From assembly GCF_020283565.1 (NCBI RefSeq), contig NC_060062.1, positions 25,728,251-25,792,250 of the forward strand: 64,000 bases of DNA, in the 5' to 3' direction. How positions within the stretch are numbered: the first letter of the stretch is position 1; every line of letters begins with the position of its first letter. Shown here in pieces: positions 24,150 to 38,407 of the stretch. The translations under genes and the position numbers were made by a program. The notes under the pieces are model-generated. The model saw only the letters and a list, made by a program, of their open reading frames with translations, ran no database searches and had not been told where the DNA came from. Source of the stretch: Trifolium pratense (Eukaryota; Streptophyta; Magnoliopsida; Fabales; Fabaceae).

Positions 24150-26068
24150 TCACACATTATCTGCTCTTTCATCCCATCTACTCTTCCGCCTTCGTCTTTC
24201 CGGAGCTACACTCTTCCCAATCAACTTCTCTACATGTTTTTGAAGCGGAAAATAAATAAGGTCCTCCATCTCAGTGTCAGTGTCATCACTAGTAATCCTT
24301 CCATGGTAAGGTCTACGCCCATTGTGCGGAAGCTTGTCGCTTGTTTTTGAGGATTCAATCACAGAACTCTTCACAATAGTGTTCTCAACATTGCTCCCAA
24401 ATGTTTTGTGATTGCTTTCTTCGACATTGTCCATATTAATGCCTTTTCTGTCTCCACCTCTCTCAGTTGGCACATTATCCATAACACCTAAAAAACCAAA
24501 TAGAGTATGATTCAGACTTTTCCTCGATCTTAGGAAAATTACACATCTTTTTCAGAATCACGCATTTGACATAGTCGTGTGAGGTATGATCTTGATTATC
24601 AAATTAAGATCGAATGACCAACATTTGAACTTTGATAAATCAGATCCAAAATAAAAAGTTGAAACATGAATATTCTAATCTTAATCCAACAGCTCATATC
24701 GTCGATGCGTGATGAAGCTTCTATTCTTCCTAGTAGTGAAGAGTAGTGTGAATATATTCAAATGAAGGGAGCTAAAGGAGGTTGGAATTAAATTACCAGA
24801 GTCAAGATGATCATTGGTTTGAGATGCAAAGTCCATGTCATTACTACCACGCGATATGGAGTCATGAGCCAAAAGACCAGAGGAGCCAACGTCAGTAATC
24901 CCAGTTGCAGGAGTAGCAGTTGATGATGTCTCACCAACACCATCCTTTCTTGCATCATCCTGCAAAGAACTCTCCCATTTCTTGTTAATAGTCCAAAGTC
25001 ATAAGTATATAACAATCTATGCTATATAGCACTGACAGAGACAGAGACACAAACACCAGACACAAACACTGATGCATAGACAACCGTCAATGCAACATAG
25101 GTGTCTAGTAGCATGTTGTCCAAGTGAAGGAAAAATTGTTCATTCATACTAATGAAATATTTCATAACATTCAATTAATTGTTAATCCAATGAACCAGTT
25201 GAAATCAAATACAAATTGTGAAGGTTTTACACTTTCACTTGGTTGGAATTCTATAGCATGAATGATTACTAAAAAGCAGAATACACAAACAAAAGAAACA
25301 GGAAAAGGGCTAGAAACAAAGTTCTAGGCAATAGTTCTCCCAACCAACTCATCCTTAATTATAACTCATTAACCATTCAAACCTAATCACTTGGTTAAAT
25401 TTTGTTTATATTGACTAATTTTTAATTTAAGTGTCAAAACCTAAAAAAACCAAAGTTCATAGCAGTGGAAGGAGTATAAAGAGTCTCTAAACTACTAATC
25501 TATTCTCAACCAACAAGTTAGTACCTAAACTATCACACTCTCTTCTAACATTGTAATTAGGAAACAAATTGATGATTAACTCCAAAAAAATGAAAGAGAA
25601 GAAATAATCAGTTCCAAATATTTTACCTTGTCTTCAGCACAAAGAAGAGTTTCAATTAGTAGCTTGTAAGAACCCTCTTCAATAAAAGGCCACCCTTGCA
25701 TTCCTTCATAAACCTTCAAAAACAAAGAAAAATCAAAACTTTATTTTCAAGAATAAACCAAAACAATTAAAAATCAAAAGTTTTTTATCACTAGTATTTG
25801 AAGAAGAGAAAACCAACATCAAGAAGCTCCTCAACCGTTTCTCTAACAAGTTTTTCCTCAAAACCAAATTGCCTCATTGCATCCAAAGCAGCATCCATTC
25901 TTGTGTTACCAACACTCTTGTTTTTCAGACCAAAAATTAAAGCAGCATTAAGGAACCAAAAATGTCATAAAAAACATAAATTTTGAAAAATAAAAATCAA
26001 AACTTTTTTTTTTTGACATAGACAGAAAAATGAAATACCTTTCTGGGTTGTTTTCTTCTTGGTGCCAT
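24150..26068 (-). CDS. WIYLD-domain (ubiquitin-binding type) nuclear protein
   Basis: Five exons on the minus strand: 26068-26039, 25916-25818, 25713-25627, 24959-24797 and 24487-24150. They total 717 nt, 238 aa, with every junction GT/AG and in phase. The start MAPRRKQPRK is basic. Residues about 15-72 form a WIYLD domain (MDAALDAMRQFGFEEKLVRE ... GWPFIEEGSYKLLIETLL), the module found at the N-terminus of SUVR1/2/4 histone methyltransferases and in short stand-alone plant proteins. The rest is Ser/Thr/Asp-rich and probably disordered, ending in a basic cluster RRRRKSR (224-230) that could be a nuclear localisation signal. No SET domain follows, so this is the stand-alone type and not a methyltransferase. 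Ubiquitin binding is known for the SUVR4 domain and inferred here. Confidence 0.85.
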
Positions 26069-27569
26069 TCCCTTTGATTTCTTCTTTCAGCCGATGGAAA
26101 TGAAAAATGGAAAACAGAAAGAAGAAAAAAAAGGGTATTTTTTTTATGCTGAAAATGATGAGATTATTGAAGTCTAAAGAGACAAATTTGAAGGATATTT
26201 GTAAGTGCATTCAAATGAAGGACAGAGTAGTTTTCGAGAAATATTGCCTTCTTTGTGACGTTTCTCAGTCTGAAAGAGTGTGGTTTCTCTGCAACCATTA
26301 CATATATAAGGAAAAACAGAGACTGAATTGATATGCATAAAGGACAACTCATGTATAGTATAGTCATCACTTTATTTTTAGACTAAGCATTTTATAGTCT
26401 CTCCCGGTCAACCCCTTTTTCAAACATAAAATTCGTCCTTAAATATAAGTTTTTTTTAATTCTCTCGACATATTTATTATTACTTTTTCAAACATAATTT
26501 TACTTTGCATTGAAATACGAAAAGTCAACTACAAATACATCTTTTTACAAAGGACAATTTAGTAATCGTAATACTCAAAAAGTACACATTTATTACACTA
26601 CCAACTTTTCTTAATATGCGTAAAAAACTTTAATGGGGGCTTATATTAAAGAACGGAGAGAGTATTTTTTGTCAAAATGTTTTTTAACACACCAATAATA
26701 CCAAAGTTTGGTTGACTATAGGTAGATTTCAATGTTTTGTCATATTTTTACTATGATTTTTTCTAAATTACCCCTCATGATTTGGGAGTGTTTATTCATC
26801 TGTGCATCGAAATAAATCATATACATATAAAATAAAAATTAGTCACAAGTTAGTTATCAGTACCACATACAAATTTACTTTTGGATTGAAAAAAAGGCTG
26901 ATGGACTGACCAAGACTTAAAAAGTCAGGCACAGACGAGCTAGCTGAGCGAAGGGATTCCTGAGTCTAATTAGTTGGGGAGAAAATAGACTTTTTGAAAT
27001 TGTTTGTTCTCATTAGTCGATGATTAAATACCCCAAATTATAGAGGGATAGAGTAGGTCCGTCTCATCTTATACTCTTTCATAAAGTTTTGACATATTTT
27101 TATGTTAATACCATTTTTCTCTTTTTTTAAGGTAAAAATCTATTTTTGAAGTCATTGAATAATTTTACCCTTTTCGAGATCATATTCATTGAACAATTCA
27201 TGTAATAAAAATGAAAATATTAGTTATTCAATAAATTTAAAATTGATCTGTCTTTCATAAAATGAAAAAAATATAATAAATTAATCTTAAAATTAAAAAA
27301 AAAAAATTATCAAATTGAAATTTTGAATTTTGCAAACAATTGCAATACGCAACCAAACTTTTTTTCTTCCAACCAAATTTTTTTAATACCCAAGAATAGA
27401 CAGCCATGGAAGAACGAAGCTCTAACCACATGTTTAAGAGGCTCAATAAACTTATTGCTTCACTAATTCATTGTTGGTTTATGAAGTTTTATTTTTTTAT
27501 AAAAGAAGACTAATTAGTAATTATAATACTTACCTGTTTTTATATTTGCAATCACTTAATATAAAGAGC
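26069..27569. other. Intergenic, upstream of the WIYLD gene
   Basis: AT-rich with A-runs near the start codon. A decayed Stowaway-like end (AACGGAGAGAGTAT) lies near 26650. No coding signal. Confidence 0.45.
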
Positions 27570-27770
27570 ATTTTAAAAAGGACAAAACTTACATGCATTT
27601 CCATACATGCATTTCTTACTTTTCCACTCACAAAGAGGTGGTTATTTGTGTTTTTTCATTTTGAAAAAATAAAAGAAAATTATTTTTAATAAAAAAAACT
27701 ACCTCTTTGTGAGAGGAAAAATAAGAAATGCATGTATGAAAATGCATGTAAGTTTTGTCCTTTTTAAAAT
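27570..27770. mobile_element. MITE, 200 bp, nearly perfect inverted repeat
   Basis: The left arm TTTTAAAAAGGACAAAACTT and following CATGCATTT are mirrored at the right end. Arms extend about 65 bp, including CACAAAGAGGT. A transcript would form a strong hairpin. The TSD is ambiguous because the ends are palindromic. Confidence 0.7.
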
Positions 27771-27771
27771 T

Positions 27772-27951
27772 GGGTCTTGTTAACATGTGCCCTTAAGGCA
27801 CATGTTAAGATATAGTACCAAAATAGAAATTCAACATTTAATGATATAAGAAATTTAATGCTTCAAAAGTCAAAATGCACAAATTAGCATTTAATAATTT
27901 CTATTTTTGTTTCCTTAACATGTGCCTTAAGGGCACAAGTTAACATTCTCC
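27772..27951. mobile_element. Mutator-like MITE, 180 bp
   Basis: Ends GGGTCTTGTTAACATGTGCC and GGAGAATGTTAACTTGTGCC (reverse complement of the right end), each carrying its own palindrome. Near-perfect 9-bp TSD (TTTAAAATT/TTAAAAATT, one mismatch). Same family as 3149-3323. It abuts the preceding MITE. Confidence 0.68.
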
Positions 27952-28077
27952 TTAAAAATTATAAAAGAAGTCTAATTTGTAATTATATGATTTATTCTCA
28001 TTGATCATTAAATACCCTAAATTATCAACCGATAGAGAAGGCTTCAATAAAAAAAAAAATATTCTTCTAAAAATAAA

Positions 28078-28373
28078 TACTACCTCCATCCCTAAATATA
28101 AGACTCTTTTTATATTTTTCTTTGTCTCTTTTTATAAGACTCATTTCATATTTTCAAGAACATCAATTATTTCTTTACCAACATACCATTAATTAAATTG
28201 TATATTTTTCTATAATCTGTAATAAATACTTTGAAAAACAATAACACATTTTTTTTCTTGAAGGATAAAATTGAAAAAATAATACAAATTCTTAACAAAT
28301 TTATTGTCACAACCACTTTTTTAATCTCTGCAATTTTTTAATGGGATTTTATAATTATAAACGGACGTAGTAA
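28078..28373. mobile_element. Stowaway-like MITE
   Basis: The left end TACCTCCATCCCTAAATATA and the right end (TTATAAACGGACGTAGTA) are imperfect inverted repeats of the CTCCCTCCGTCCC type found throughout plants. Confidence 0.6.
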
Positions 28374-30933
28374 ATTTGTAAAAAAAACAATAAATACTTC
28401 TACAAGACAGACACGTAAACTTCTGTCACTCCTACATGTTGACTTTTGCTTTTGGGTTTTTTTGTTTTGTTTTGAAAATCGAGCTTTTATTCATTTTAAT
28501 AACGATTGGACTGGGTCTTCTCTTGGACTGGTAATAAGACATTCCTCGGCCCAACCAGCAACAACAAATAAAGATGTTTTTTCTTTAGACCTCCCATATA
28601 TCTTTTATACCTCAAATATTCCAATTTTGTTCTTGCTAAAAACTTTGGTTCGCAGAAATCGAAGTTTTTTCTAGTTCAAATTCAGGAAAAATTCGATTAA
28701 TAGAAATCGAATTTTTTTTTCAAGACAAAAAAAATTTGGTTCGTAGCAACCGAAATTTTTATTTAAAGGCAAAAAAGTAAATCCTAAGAGAGGAAAAAGA
28801 AAACATCAACAAACAAGCCTTCGATCTTTTCCATTTGGGGGTTTCCTTCCTCATGTCTAGTGTTAGGTTTGATGTACTTGTACCAAAAAAAAAGGTGTGA
28901 TGTATTTATTGGGTTCATTTATATGCAAAGGGTAGATAGCGATAACGTATTACCCTTTTTTAAAAGTATTGGATAACTTATTGTCTTGTACAATAGGGGA
29001 CAATATATTATTTTGGTATTTTACAAAACTTACATTGGACTAAAAGTGTGAAGTTGAATATTGAGCTCAAGTAATTAATGAGTTGTCCCTAGAAATTGTT
29101 TGGAAGAACTCGAGTTCAGTTTATGGTGGGAATATTTATTGGTCGGACTTTACTTACCTAGTGGCCAAACTCTGGATTATTGGTGCACCTTTCTCCTGTG
29201 AATCAAAGGATTAATGCAAAACAAAAAACAGTGTTAAGTGGTTTAACAAGGGACAAATTTTTCAGTTTTTATTAAGTCTCTTACCATCCAATTTGTCCGG
29301 TCATATAAATAGTTTTAAAATCAAACACAATACAAATCTGATCCCTTATTTTTTGGTAGATCAAATCGAATGCAGAGAAATTTAAAATTGAAATGCTTTT
29401 ATGGTATATTTTGTTGGATATCGATTAAAGAAAAGAGTATCTTAGATGGTCATTTTTCAATAACATATTTTAGATTTGGCTTAAATGTATTTTTAACTAT
29501 CAGTCCCCCTATTTTAATTGAATTTAGATTTTTTTTTTATCATGATATACGTACGAAAACTCTTACCACTTACTAATGATATAAGTACGAAAACTCTTAC
29601 CACTTACTAATTTAGTGTTGGTTACATTCCACGTATTAACTATTAATGTAAGCAACATGAGTCTTTTAAGTGTGTCGTAACAGTAACCCCATAGTCGAGA
29701 CTAAGCGTGGGTTCAATTTCTACCGAAACTCTTCATAGTTTTATCCTTTAAAAAAGGTATCTCGTTGGATTGAGAATTATGAATGATGTACATAATCACT
29801 TTTGAGCACAAATTCTCAAACACTATATATGAAACTTTTTAATGTGCCAAAACAATGTATAAAAGTACTTTCAAACCAATTATATCAAAGAGAAAGAGAG
29901 GAAGATTCTTCTGCATGCATTTTTTGTGACTCGCCTTACAAATAGGAACATTTTTATGTGTTCTCCTCAATCTAAGGTCCACTTTAGGATTCTATATTTC
30001 TTAACAAGCCTCATCAAGACTTGAGGAAAAGCTAGAACTTAAGGGGTCATGACAAGCAATGGCTAAGATTCGAAGAATAGAGATAAAGGTGAAAGCTACA
30101 AACACCTAACTCAAATAAGTCTTTTACAAAACTCTCAATTATTGCCCATCAAATTCTAAAAACTTTCCATGTCACATAATCCTTGATTCCCTTTCTTATG
30201 AAATTCCAAATTTTGAGTCTTTGACTAGTCAATCATAGCATATATAAGTAATTATTAACTTAGAGCTAATAGCATAATAATGATAATGGTGCTTTCATGT
30301 GAAGAAAGGGATCATTAAGAATATGAAAAATGTGACAAGAGTTTTGCTTTATCTTTTTTTTTTTTTTTTTTATCTTGTTAATCATGATATATAGTCAAAT
30401 ACTTTCATGAATTCATATATCACATAAATAACGTTAAAATTACAAAATTCTCCTTATACTTTAAGGATCAAGATCTCCCACATGAGTATTTCTTTATGTT
30501 AGATTTCAACATGAAAGAATCCTAATTTAAAACAACATATATTTTATGCTTTTGTATTTTAATCTTCACCACCACACATATCTAGTCTAAAAATAATTAA
30601 TATGTTTAGGAATAAAAAAATGATTATATAAAAGTCCTATATGTTTGATAATGGAGAAAATGCATTATTAAAAACATGCATGCTTCACTTGATGTCACTA
30701 CATGCCAATTACCAAACATCAAACCATATACATGTTGGCTATATAATCAAGTTTATGGTTATGCTTATATCCAAAATGATTATCAAAAACCAATTTAAAT
30801 TATAACAATATTGCTTTGCTACACAAGGGAACACCAACATTAAATAAATGTATCCATATGGAGATTAAACAAAAAGAGATGAAAAATAGGATTAAAACAA
30901 ATAAAAGACCATAGATTTTTTTTTCTTCACTTT
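28374..30933. other. Intergenic, downstream of the LAX gene
   Basis: Contains the second copy of the 3830-4050 repeat (28590-28800), a SINE-like fragment at about 29060-29210, and a direct 30-bp duplication (ATACGTACGAAAACTCTTAC ...) at 29545-29605. The rest is AT-rich without a gene. Confidence 0.45.
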
Positions 30934-31441
30934 TTAGTGATGCATTGTGTGGTTGGAAGGTGGTAGTTTTGGTGGACATTGGTAGCATTTAGCAAATAGT
31001 CCAAATGTGTCAACTTGTTTGATGAAGTTTGTCATACTGGCCCACCCTCCAAATCCAAAGCCTACAATACTAACCCATATCACCACAAATGCATTGATCA
31101 CATACATTAATGTCCAGTTAGGCATAAATTTGGGCAATTTCTCTGCAGCATTCTGAAAAAAAAGAAAGGAAAAAAAATAATCAAGTAAATGAAGAGCAAG
31201 GTTTTGAAAAACAAAAGTATGTGATCATGATCATGATCATAGTATTGGTATTTCCTTGATTGCGATTAAAGCGGTAGGACTGTTTATGGTTCAGTTTAAG
31301 GAAAAAATAAAACTATAATGGTTCATTTCGAACCGGACTAGTAAAAATGTAAGGTGCATCAATCACGTGGTTTAGAATAAAATTGAAACTATCTTTACAG
31401 AAAAATTGAATTGTACTTTTTTAAACCGAACTTTGCCAAAA

Positions 31442-31490
<49 letters not shown>

Positions 31491-34400
31491 ATTATTATTA
31501 TTTTGGTAGAATATTATCATTATTATTATTATTAACCTATAATTAGAACAATTGAGAAAAAACAAAAAACTGAACCTAACAGTTATACCAAACTGAACTG
31601 CATTGAATTGTGACGGATAGTTCACAAACTGAACCGCCAATCATAGTTTGTCTTTTGGTGTGGTTCAATTTGATTTAACGGTTTGATTCAATTTTTGTTT
31701 TTTAAAGTTGTCGTATAGAGAGGTATAAGTCATATATTTGACTAAAATTCTACACAATGATCATTATCATTACCTCAATTTTAAACATTGATTTGAAATA
31801 TTATTATGTTATGTTTTGAAGTTTTTGAACAATTAGTAAGACAAACGGTTCAATGTAACAAGTTGCTAACTAATTATGAGAAAATGTTAGGATTAATAAC
31901 ATAACAAAAGGAGTGATTTGATTAGTGACTACTATGTAGGGACAATTGAATTGAGATTGTTAGGTTTGCCATGGCCTGGCTTATTGAAAAAATGTACGGT
32001 ATGTGACTTAAATAATATTAATGGTACTATATGATTATAGCATGTAACTGAATGACAAAGAAATGGCACCAACCTTATGTATTATAATATATTAATTTGA
32101 ATGATTAATAAAATTGGTGGGACTAGAACTTATACTACTATTGGCATGGGAAGTCACTTCCTAGTTAAATCATGGAGCTAGAATCATATCCTAAAACAAA
32201 AGTACACCATTGTAGTTTTCTTCATTGAATGTTTTTTTCATTCTAAAGGTTTATGTTTTTCTTAAGGTAGGACAGAAAAAACAGTGCCTACATGTGTGGC
32301 TATATTAATACCTAAATTGACTATGAGGTTAATTTGTATAAATTTTTTAACAAAAAGTTATAGAAAAGTAAAATTGTTATAATCCTACAATGATTTAACT
32401 AGCAAATATTTACATAAGTTGAATTTAGCTTATCAATCTCAACTTTCATGGAAGCCGTCTCATCTAATATATCTCCATGACCATCTATAAATTTATGATT
32501 GGTTCTACGGTGCATCATCTTGATAGATGGTTCATAGTCGATCAATAGTTAAATATCATCCGAAATTTTAACAATGATTCATGACGTCCCTCAGAAGTAG
32601 AAGATCACCACCCTCCATATTTTTATGGCTAAGATAGTGGCTTGATCGGTGCTAATTTGACAAAAATATGAAAAAACAATTATGAGTTGAATTTTGAGGC
32701 ACAAATACTCGTTTTCTCTTGTTTTAGCCGAACCTGTACCTATCAAGCCACAGTCTCATCCATGACGACAAGAAAGACCATATGATTTTACTTCTGAAAG
32801 AACATTTATCATCGTTGGAGCTTCGAATAATTTTCAAAGCGTCCCACCACAAAATTTTCCTAAATATATAATACTTATCTCAAATGAAAAACCCAAACAT
32901 ATAACATAAGTTAAACCTAAGTGGACCTACAACATGTCACAATATGTATTATGAATAGAATTCACTATGTACTATTGCATATGTTATAGAAAAAAAGACA
33001 AAGATGTGGAGAGATTAGACCCTTTACCTGTCTTGCTGAAGCAGACCTATAAGTGAGCATATGAGCAGAAGCAGGGATGATATAGACAGTGAAACTAACC
33101 AAAAGAGCCCCTACAGCTGAATTAATAGGACCAAAGAAAGGGAAAATTATAGCCAAAAACCATATTGGTATCACCACAGGTAACCTTGCAAGTGCCCTTA
33201 AAAATATGCTCTTTGTGTCATGCATTCCTATCACTTTCTCCCACACAAAGTACAATGGTGTACAAGCAAATCCAAAGGTGATAAACTGTAATTTGCATAC
33301 AAATATAACACATTATCACTCTCTAAAATCACATGTATAATACAATACAATGAAGGCGTCACACAATTTAATTATGAAATTAACAAAATTTTAATATAAT
33401 CAATGAAATTACAAATACCCGTTTTGTTACAATTTTTTTTAGTCACTAGGTTTGGTTTAGTGAAAGGGTTGGGTAGTATACATAATACATGAAGTCCTAA
33501 ATTCAATCCCGTGTAAACCAAAAAAAAATAACTTAACCATTTTTAGAAGTTTCCATCTGGTTGTTACATATTTTAAAATTGAAATGAAAAGTTGAAGAAC
33601 AAATTTATTTCAAAGAGTAGCTTCTCTGAAAAAATATTTTCAATATGCGTCAAAAAAAAAAATTCAATAGATTATTTTTAAACTGTAGACAAATACACAA
33701 TAGTTTATTTATACTTTTTTGAGAATATTTAAATTTTAAATATCCAATTCTTTTTATAGTCTTTAACAAACAGGACGCTTAATAGAATCACTACAACAAA
33801 AATAGGTGTTTAATAGCGTTTTTTTAACTTTTAACAACGGTTAAAAACGCTATTACTGATACCGCTATTATAGGTCTGGGTGCCTATAATAGCGTTTTAA
33901 AAATGCTATCAAATGTGCACTTTTAATATCGGTTTTGTGAAAAAGAGTTGTAGTATGTACATGCGCGCGAACAAACAGGGGACTAATGTCATCGAGAGTT
34001 TTCAATTTCAGAATTAGTATTAAAATTCCATAATATCAAGAACCAAGTTGTTGGACTCCTACAATTTTTCGGACTAAACGTGATTCACTCAATTATTACT
34101 GGTTTAAATATGATATTAGTCTTGTACATATAACACTTTTTGGTTTTAGTCTTTGTGAATACTTTTGTTTATGTTCAGTCCCTGCAGTTTAAAAATGGTT
34201 GTTTTTAGACCTAACGTCGTACATGAACCAATATAATCATGCTACGTGACCCAATATAGGGACTAAAGCGGACCAGTTTTTACATTGTAGTAACTAAATC
34301 CAAAAGAAGGAAAAAAAATCAAAAAATATTGTATGTACGTGCCGGACTAATATCATATTTAATAATTTAAACCATTATTATTTATTTAGTATATTAGCAA

Positions 34401-37400
34401 TTTTAATTTGAAGTGAATGACAAAAAAAAAATATGAACCTGATGAATGAGCATTAAGACAACACCAGCATCACGCCAGGCATTACGAGGAAGAAGAGAGA
34501 AAGCATTTGAATGGTCCAAAAGTTGGTCACCAAAGGCCCAATAAACAGCAATAGCAGATGGTAGGGTTAATGTGAACACATAAAGTGTTGCAAAAAAATA
34601 TATAGCTTTGAACTTCTGAGGTTTCCACATTGCATGCATAATTTCCCTGTAATAATAATATATAGTCACATGGTACATCTTAATGATGTTAGTGTATACT
34701 CAAACATCACAAAATTGAATATGCAAAATCAACCATATATATTATATGCTCTGTTTTTCTAAAATCAAATTATGCCACAAATAATAAAAATTGGTATTTG
34801 GTTTCTTATTCATGTGATGTGTCCAAATATGTTGGAATATTGTTTTGTAGCCAATTTTGTACCATTTTTTGTTTTTTAGTAACTGGAATAGTCAAAAAGT
34901 TTAAAATCATATACATAAAATATATACAAGGTGTTAATAGAGAAATTTCCTATTAAGGCAAAGAATAATGCATTTTTATTATAAATCTATGGTCCCATCC
35001 TTGAAGGATATGGGTTGTCCAATTTCCTCCTCTTACATGTTACATAAAACTGAGATATGGGTAGTGCATACATATAAAAAATATACTATATATAAGTGAG
35101 TGAAGACGGTTATGGTCCTTGAAAATAAATGTGACCCCAACTTATTCTCTAAAAATATATAAGTAATTTTTAGTCATCAAAAAAATAAATTCGGACAACC
35201 TAATTTTTACCTAAAATAAATTGAAGATGTGACAACTCTCTAAGTTGTCCTCCATTATTTCTTTTAATTGGTTAAATTAACTTCTACATTTTTTTCAATG
35301 ACCACAATATGTGTTCACTTTAAAAATATATTAATAAATGCAAAATATATAGAACAATATCTTTTTAAAAATTTAATTTATATATACTGACATTATAAAT
35401 TTTTTACACCTATATTCAATAAAATTACTCTATGTAAATATATTTAGAGATATCTTATAAGCTAACATATATACATAACACTATGGTATAATTTAATTAA
35501 ATGCATGTATAAATAAAAATTATATGATAAAAATTAATCTCATATTGCTATATATAATATAAAATGTGACTAAGGTAACTAGTACAGACACATGGTGAGG
35601 TAAAATGTCTCTTAGGGGGAAGGCATAATCTTAATTTCAGATGTTCATAGTATTAAAAACAAAAATTAAAGTGTTTGAAATTATTTTTTTATTACTAAAG
35701 TGAGAGAATAACTATGAACCAAGACAATAGTGTAGTGGATGATGTTGAAAAGTGTTCGATTTTACTGTTTTGTCTTACATAACACAAGTCTTCATTAAAA
35801 TGGAGGCAAAAGCTGCAACTATAGTATAGAAAGTAAGTATATTATCCGTGCAAATTACTAATCTTCAATGTTTCATAATGTTGAGACAATAAAGAAAAAT
35901 ATGATGATTACTTTATCTAAATAAATGAATGAATGAATAAATTAAAAAAGATTACACTGTAACTGCGTGGCCGCCGAAAGTATAGAGTATGTTTGTGGCG
36001 CCAGTGAAATACCAAACCATTTTCTTTGGGCCCGAGTGAACCACATTTTCAACCTGCAAAATTTCATTCCTATGTTTGGATCAAGTAATTTCAAATGAGA
36101 CTGACCCCACTTGTTCAAATTCAATGTTTTAAAAATCTAGTTGTTTGGCAAATATAACTTACTTGATAGTGGCGGAGCCAGAAAAATTATAGAGTTTTGA
36201 TAAAATTTCATAGGTGACATAATATATAAATAGTCCAACAATAATCTCAGTTATATGCTGTAAATTAATTCTTAAAAATCTCAGTTTTATCTTGAACTAA
36301 CCCCTAAAAATACCAAAACTTTTGGCCAGAGTTCGGGCAACTGCCCAGACTTGGCTACGCCCATGTTATGAACATTATTTGCAACGAATATAAAATTCTT
36401 CACTTCTCCATATTTAATGAGTGAGTCTAATTATTAGACTATTTAACCGATAAAAAAATTTATTAGAGATTAAACCTGTGAGATCTTTTACTTATGATTA
36501 AATTAGTTTGATTGATTTAAACATAATCGGTTTAATGATGGTTGAATCGAAATAAGAAATTAAAAAATAAATAAAAAAAGTAAATAAAAGTCGGTTCAAC
36601 TAGCCTATAGTGTAACTGAGATCAAACCAACAGACGAATTGGTCATTTTTTATTCAACTGGTTGAACCGGCTAATTCAATCTAGTTTCTAAAACATAGTT
36701 GAAATTAGTAGTATTTTAAATTAATGTTTGAAACTAAAATTATCATCACACTAGTTCATATGAGTTGGGATTTATTCTTTGAATTGTAGACTAAAGTGAT
36801 AGATGATTTTCAATTTCAATAACTATTTTAGAATTTTGTTACCTGGCCATGAACAAGGGCTGCAATGGTCATATACCAAGCAGTGTAAGTGGTCATACCA
36901 AGTCCAAGGAAAGACCATATCCTATAGTTATGGAATGAAGGTATGAACACTGTTGTAGCACAACAAGCTCCAAAAATGTAAGTCCATGTTCTCTTGTCTA
37001 AGTGATCATTTATGTAGTATATGTTACTGCAAATACCAAAACATGTTATTAAAAGTTAATCTAATCAAATAAATAAATGCTATAAACAAAATAAATTTTC
37101 AAACCTTGCACAAGCTATGAGCTGGATTACAGATCCAAAGAGAAGGAAAGTGCAGTTGAAGGCCAATCCAATTGCTTTCCAATATGGACCAAGTAATCCC
37201 TCCAACACTTCAAACCACTACACAAAATGAAATTAAACCATCAATATCCTTCATTATACATTTTAACCTAAAGTTTTTTTAAAAAGTCTGACAGCAATCG
37301 CAACCGTGACCACAATTTGTTTTTTTTTGGTAAATTAATGGTACTCTCCACACACAATTGTGAAGACTAACTTTTTCAAGGTAACAAATACTTTATCAAA

Positions 37401-38407
37401 GCCAAAACCAAATGATTAAGGGTCTGTCTCACACTAATATTGGTTGTAACCACAAGTTTTTTATGTCACCACAACAGTAATTTCGATCACATCGATTCGA
37501 CCCCAATTTTACACAATACAAACTATTACAACTTGACCATGATTTTTTTGCAGTATCAATGATTACGATTGCGACCACAATTTAAAAGCTTGATTTTTTA
37601 AATTTTATTTTGAAAGAAAATAATATATTTAATTTAATTTAATTTAATTTAGAGGTGTGACCTGAATGACATGATTTTTGAAGCTGACATTCTCTTTCTC
37701 TTTTCTGCTTCTGTACTCAACATAAAGAATGCTAATCAAATAAGCAGTCCAACTACCAAGCAATCCATAGAAGATTTGGAATACAATTCCTGATATCATT
37801 CCTAGCTGAGAGAATGAATATGGCAGTGTTAACAGAACCTGTGCAACCTGCATAACACAAAACCAAAATTAAAATTAATTTATTTAAAGTTTTTTTTTTT
37901 AAAAGTAAGAATCAAATTCCCTTGCACAACCAAAACAAGAGGTCATAGTCAAAGAATCTAAGTTCCAATGATGAGATTTAGAGTATATTTGGATGCACAG
38001 TCAGTTTAACAAAATCACGGTAACACGGTAATTTTTATTTTTTCTTGAAGTTTTAAAGTGTAACTTTTATCAAATTACGGTAACTCCCTAAATCACGGTA
38101 ACACTATGATTTTTGCATTGTTCTGAAGTTTTAAAATGTAACTTCTGGCAAATTACGGTAACTCACTGTGATTCTGGGAGTCTCATCGTGAATTCCGAAC
38201 ATGAAGTGAAATCTAAAAATAGTATTTAATTACCTGATTAGAGGCACAGCTAAACCAAGCATCATAAACAGAACCACCATGCCAAAGAAAATTCTTAAAA
38301 CCAGAAGTTGAACTTTCTCCTCTTTCTTCTTCTCTTTCTTCATTCACTTCAGTTGTTTCATTAAGACTTGACATCATTGTTTCTTCACCTTGTTTCTCTG
38401 ATAACAT
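30934..38407 (-). CDS. LAX: AUX1/LAX auxin influx carrier
   Basis: Eight exons on the minus strand: 38407-38234, 37847-37662, 37217-37105, 37026-36843, 36053-35956, 34646-34439, 33285-33028 and 31152-30934. They total 1440 nt, 479 aa, with all splice sites GT/AG and phases matching. The start ATG at 38407 opens an acidic cytosolic N-tail (NEEREEERGESS), followed by the invariant family block FLWHGGSVYDAWFSCASNQV and about eleven hydrophobic segments. Other invariant blocks are LLTLPYSFSQLGM, FNCTFLLFGSVIQLIACASN, FGGHAVTVEIMHAMWKPQKF and FPFFGPINSAVGALLVSFTV. The C-tail ends KCYQCPPKLPPSNHTMHH. Length and exon pattern fit the family (about 465-490 aa). Role by family: proton-coupled import of IAA across the plasma membrane. 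It appears intact. Which LAX paralogue it is cannot be settled from motifs alone. Introns 5-7 hold MITEs and a microsatellite. Confidence 0.96.
31442..31533. repeat. (ATT)n microsatellite in LAX intron 7
   Basis: About 60 bp of near-perfect ATT repeats, then imperfect units to 31533. Non-coding. Confidence 0.9.
33789..33955. mobile_element. Small CACTA-like MITE in LAX intron 6
   Basis: Starts CACTACAACAAAAATAGG and ends GAGTTGTAGTA (expected TAGTG with a last-base change). The interior has inverted AATAGCGTTTTTTAA/AACGCTATT words. No clear 3-bp TSD. Confidence 0.5.
34101..34372. mobile_element. Mutator-like MITE in LAX intron 6
   Basis: Termini GGTTTAAATATGATATTAGTC and its complement. Flanks ATTATTACT and ATTATTATT form a 9-bp TSD with one mismatch. 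Similar ends occur at 41223-41393. Confidence 0.7.

Noticed and set aside
31395..31640. Minus-strand open frame with poly-Asn
   Set aside because: It comes from the (ATT)n repeat in a LAX intron.
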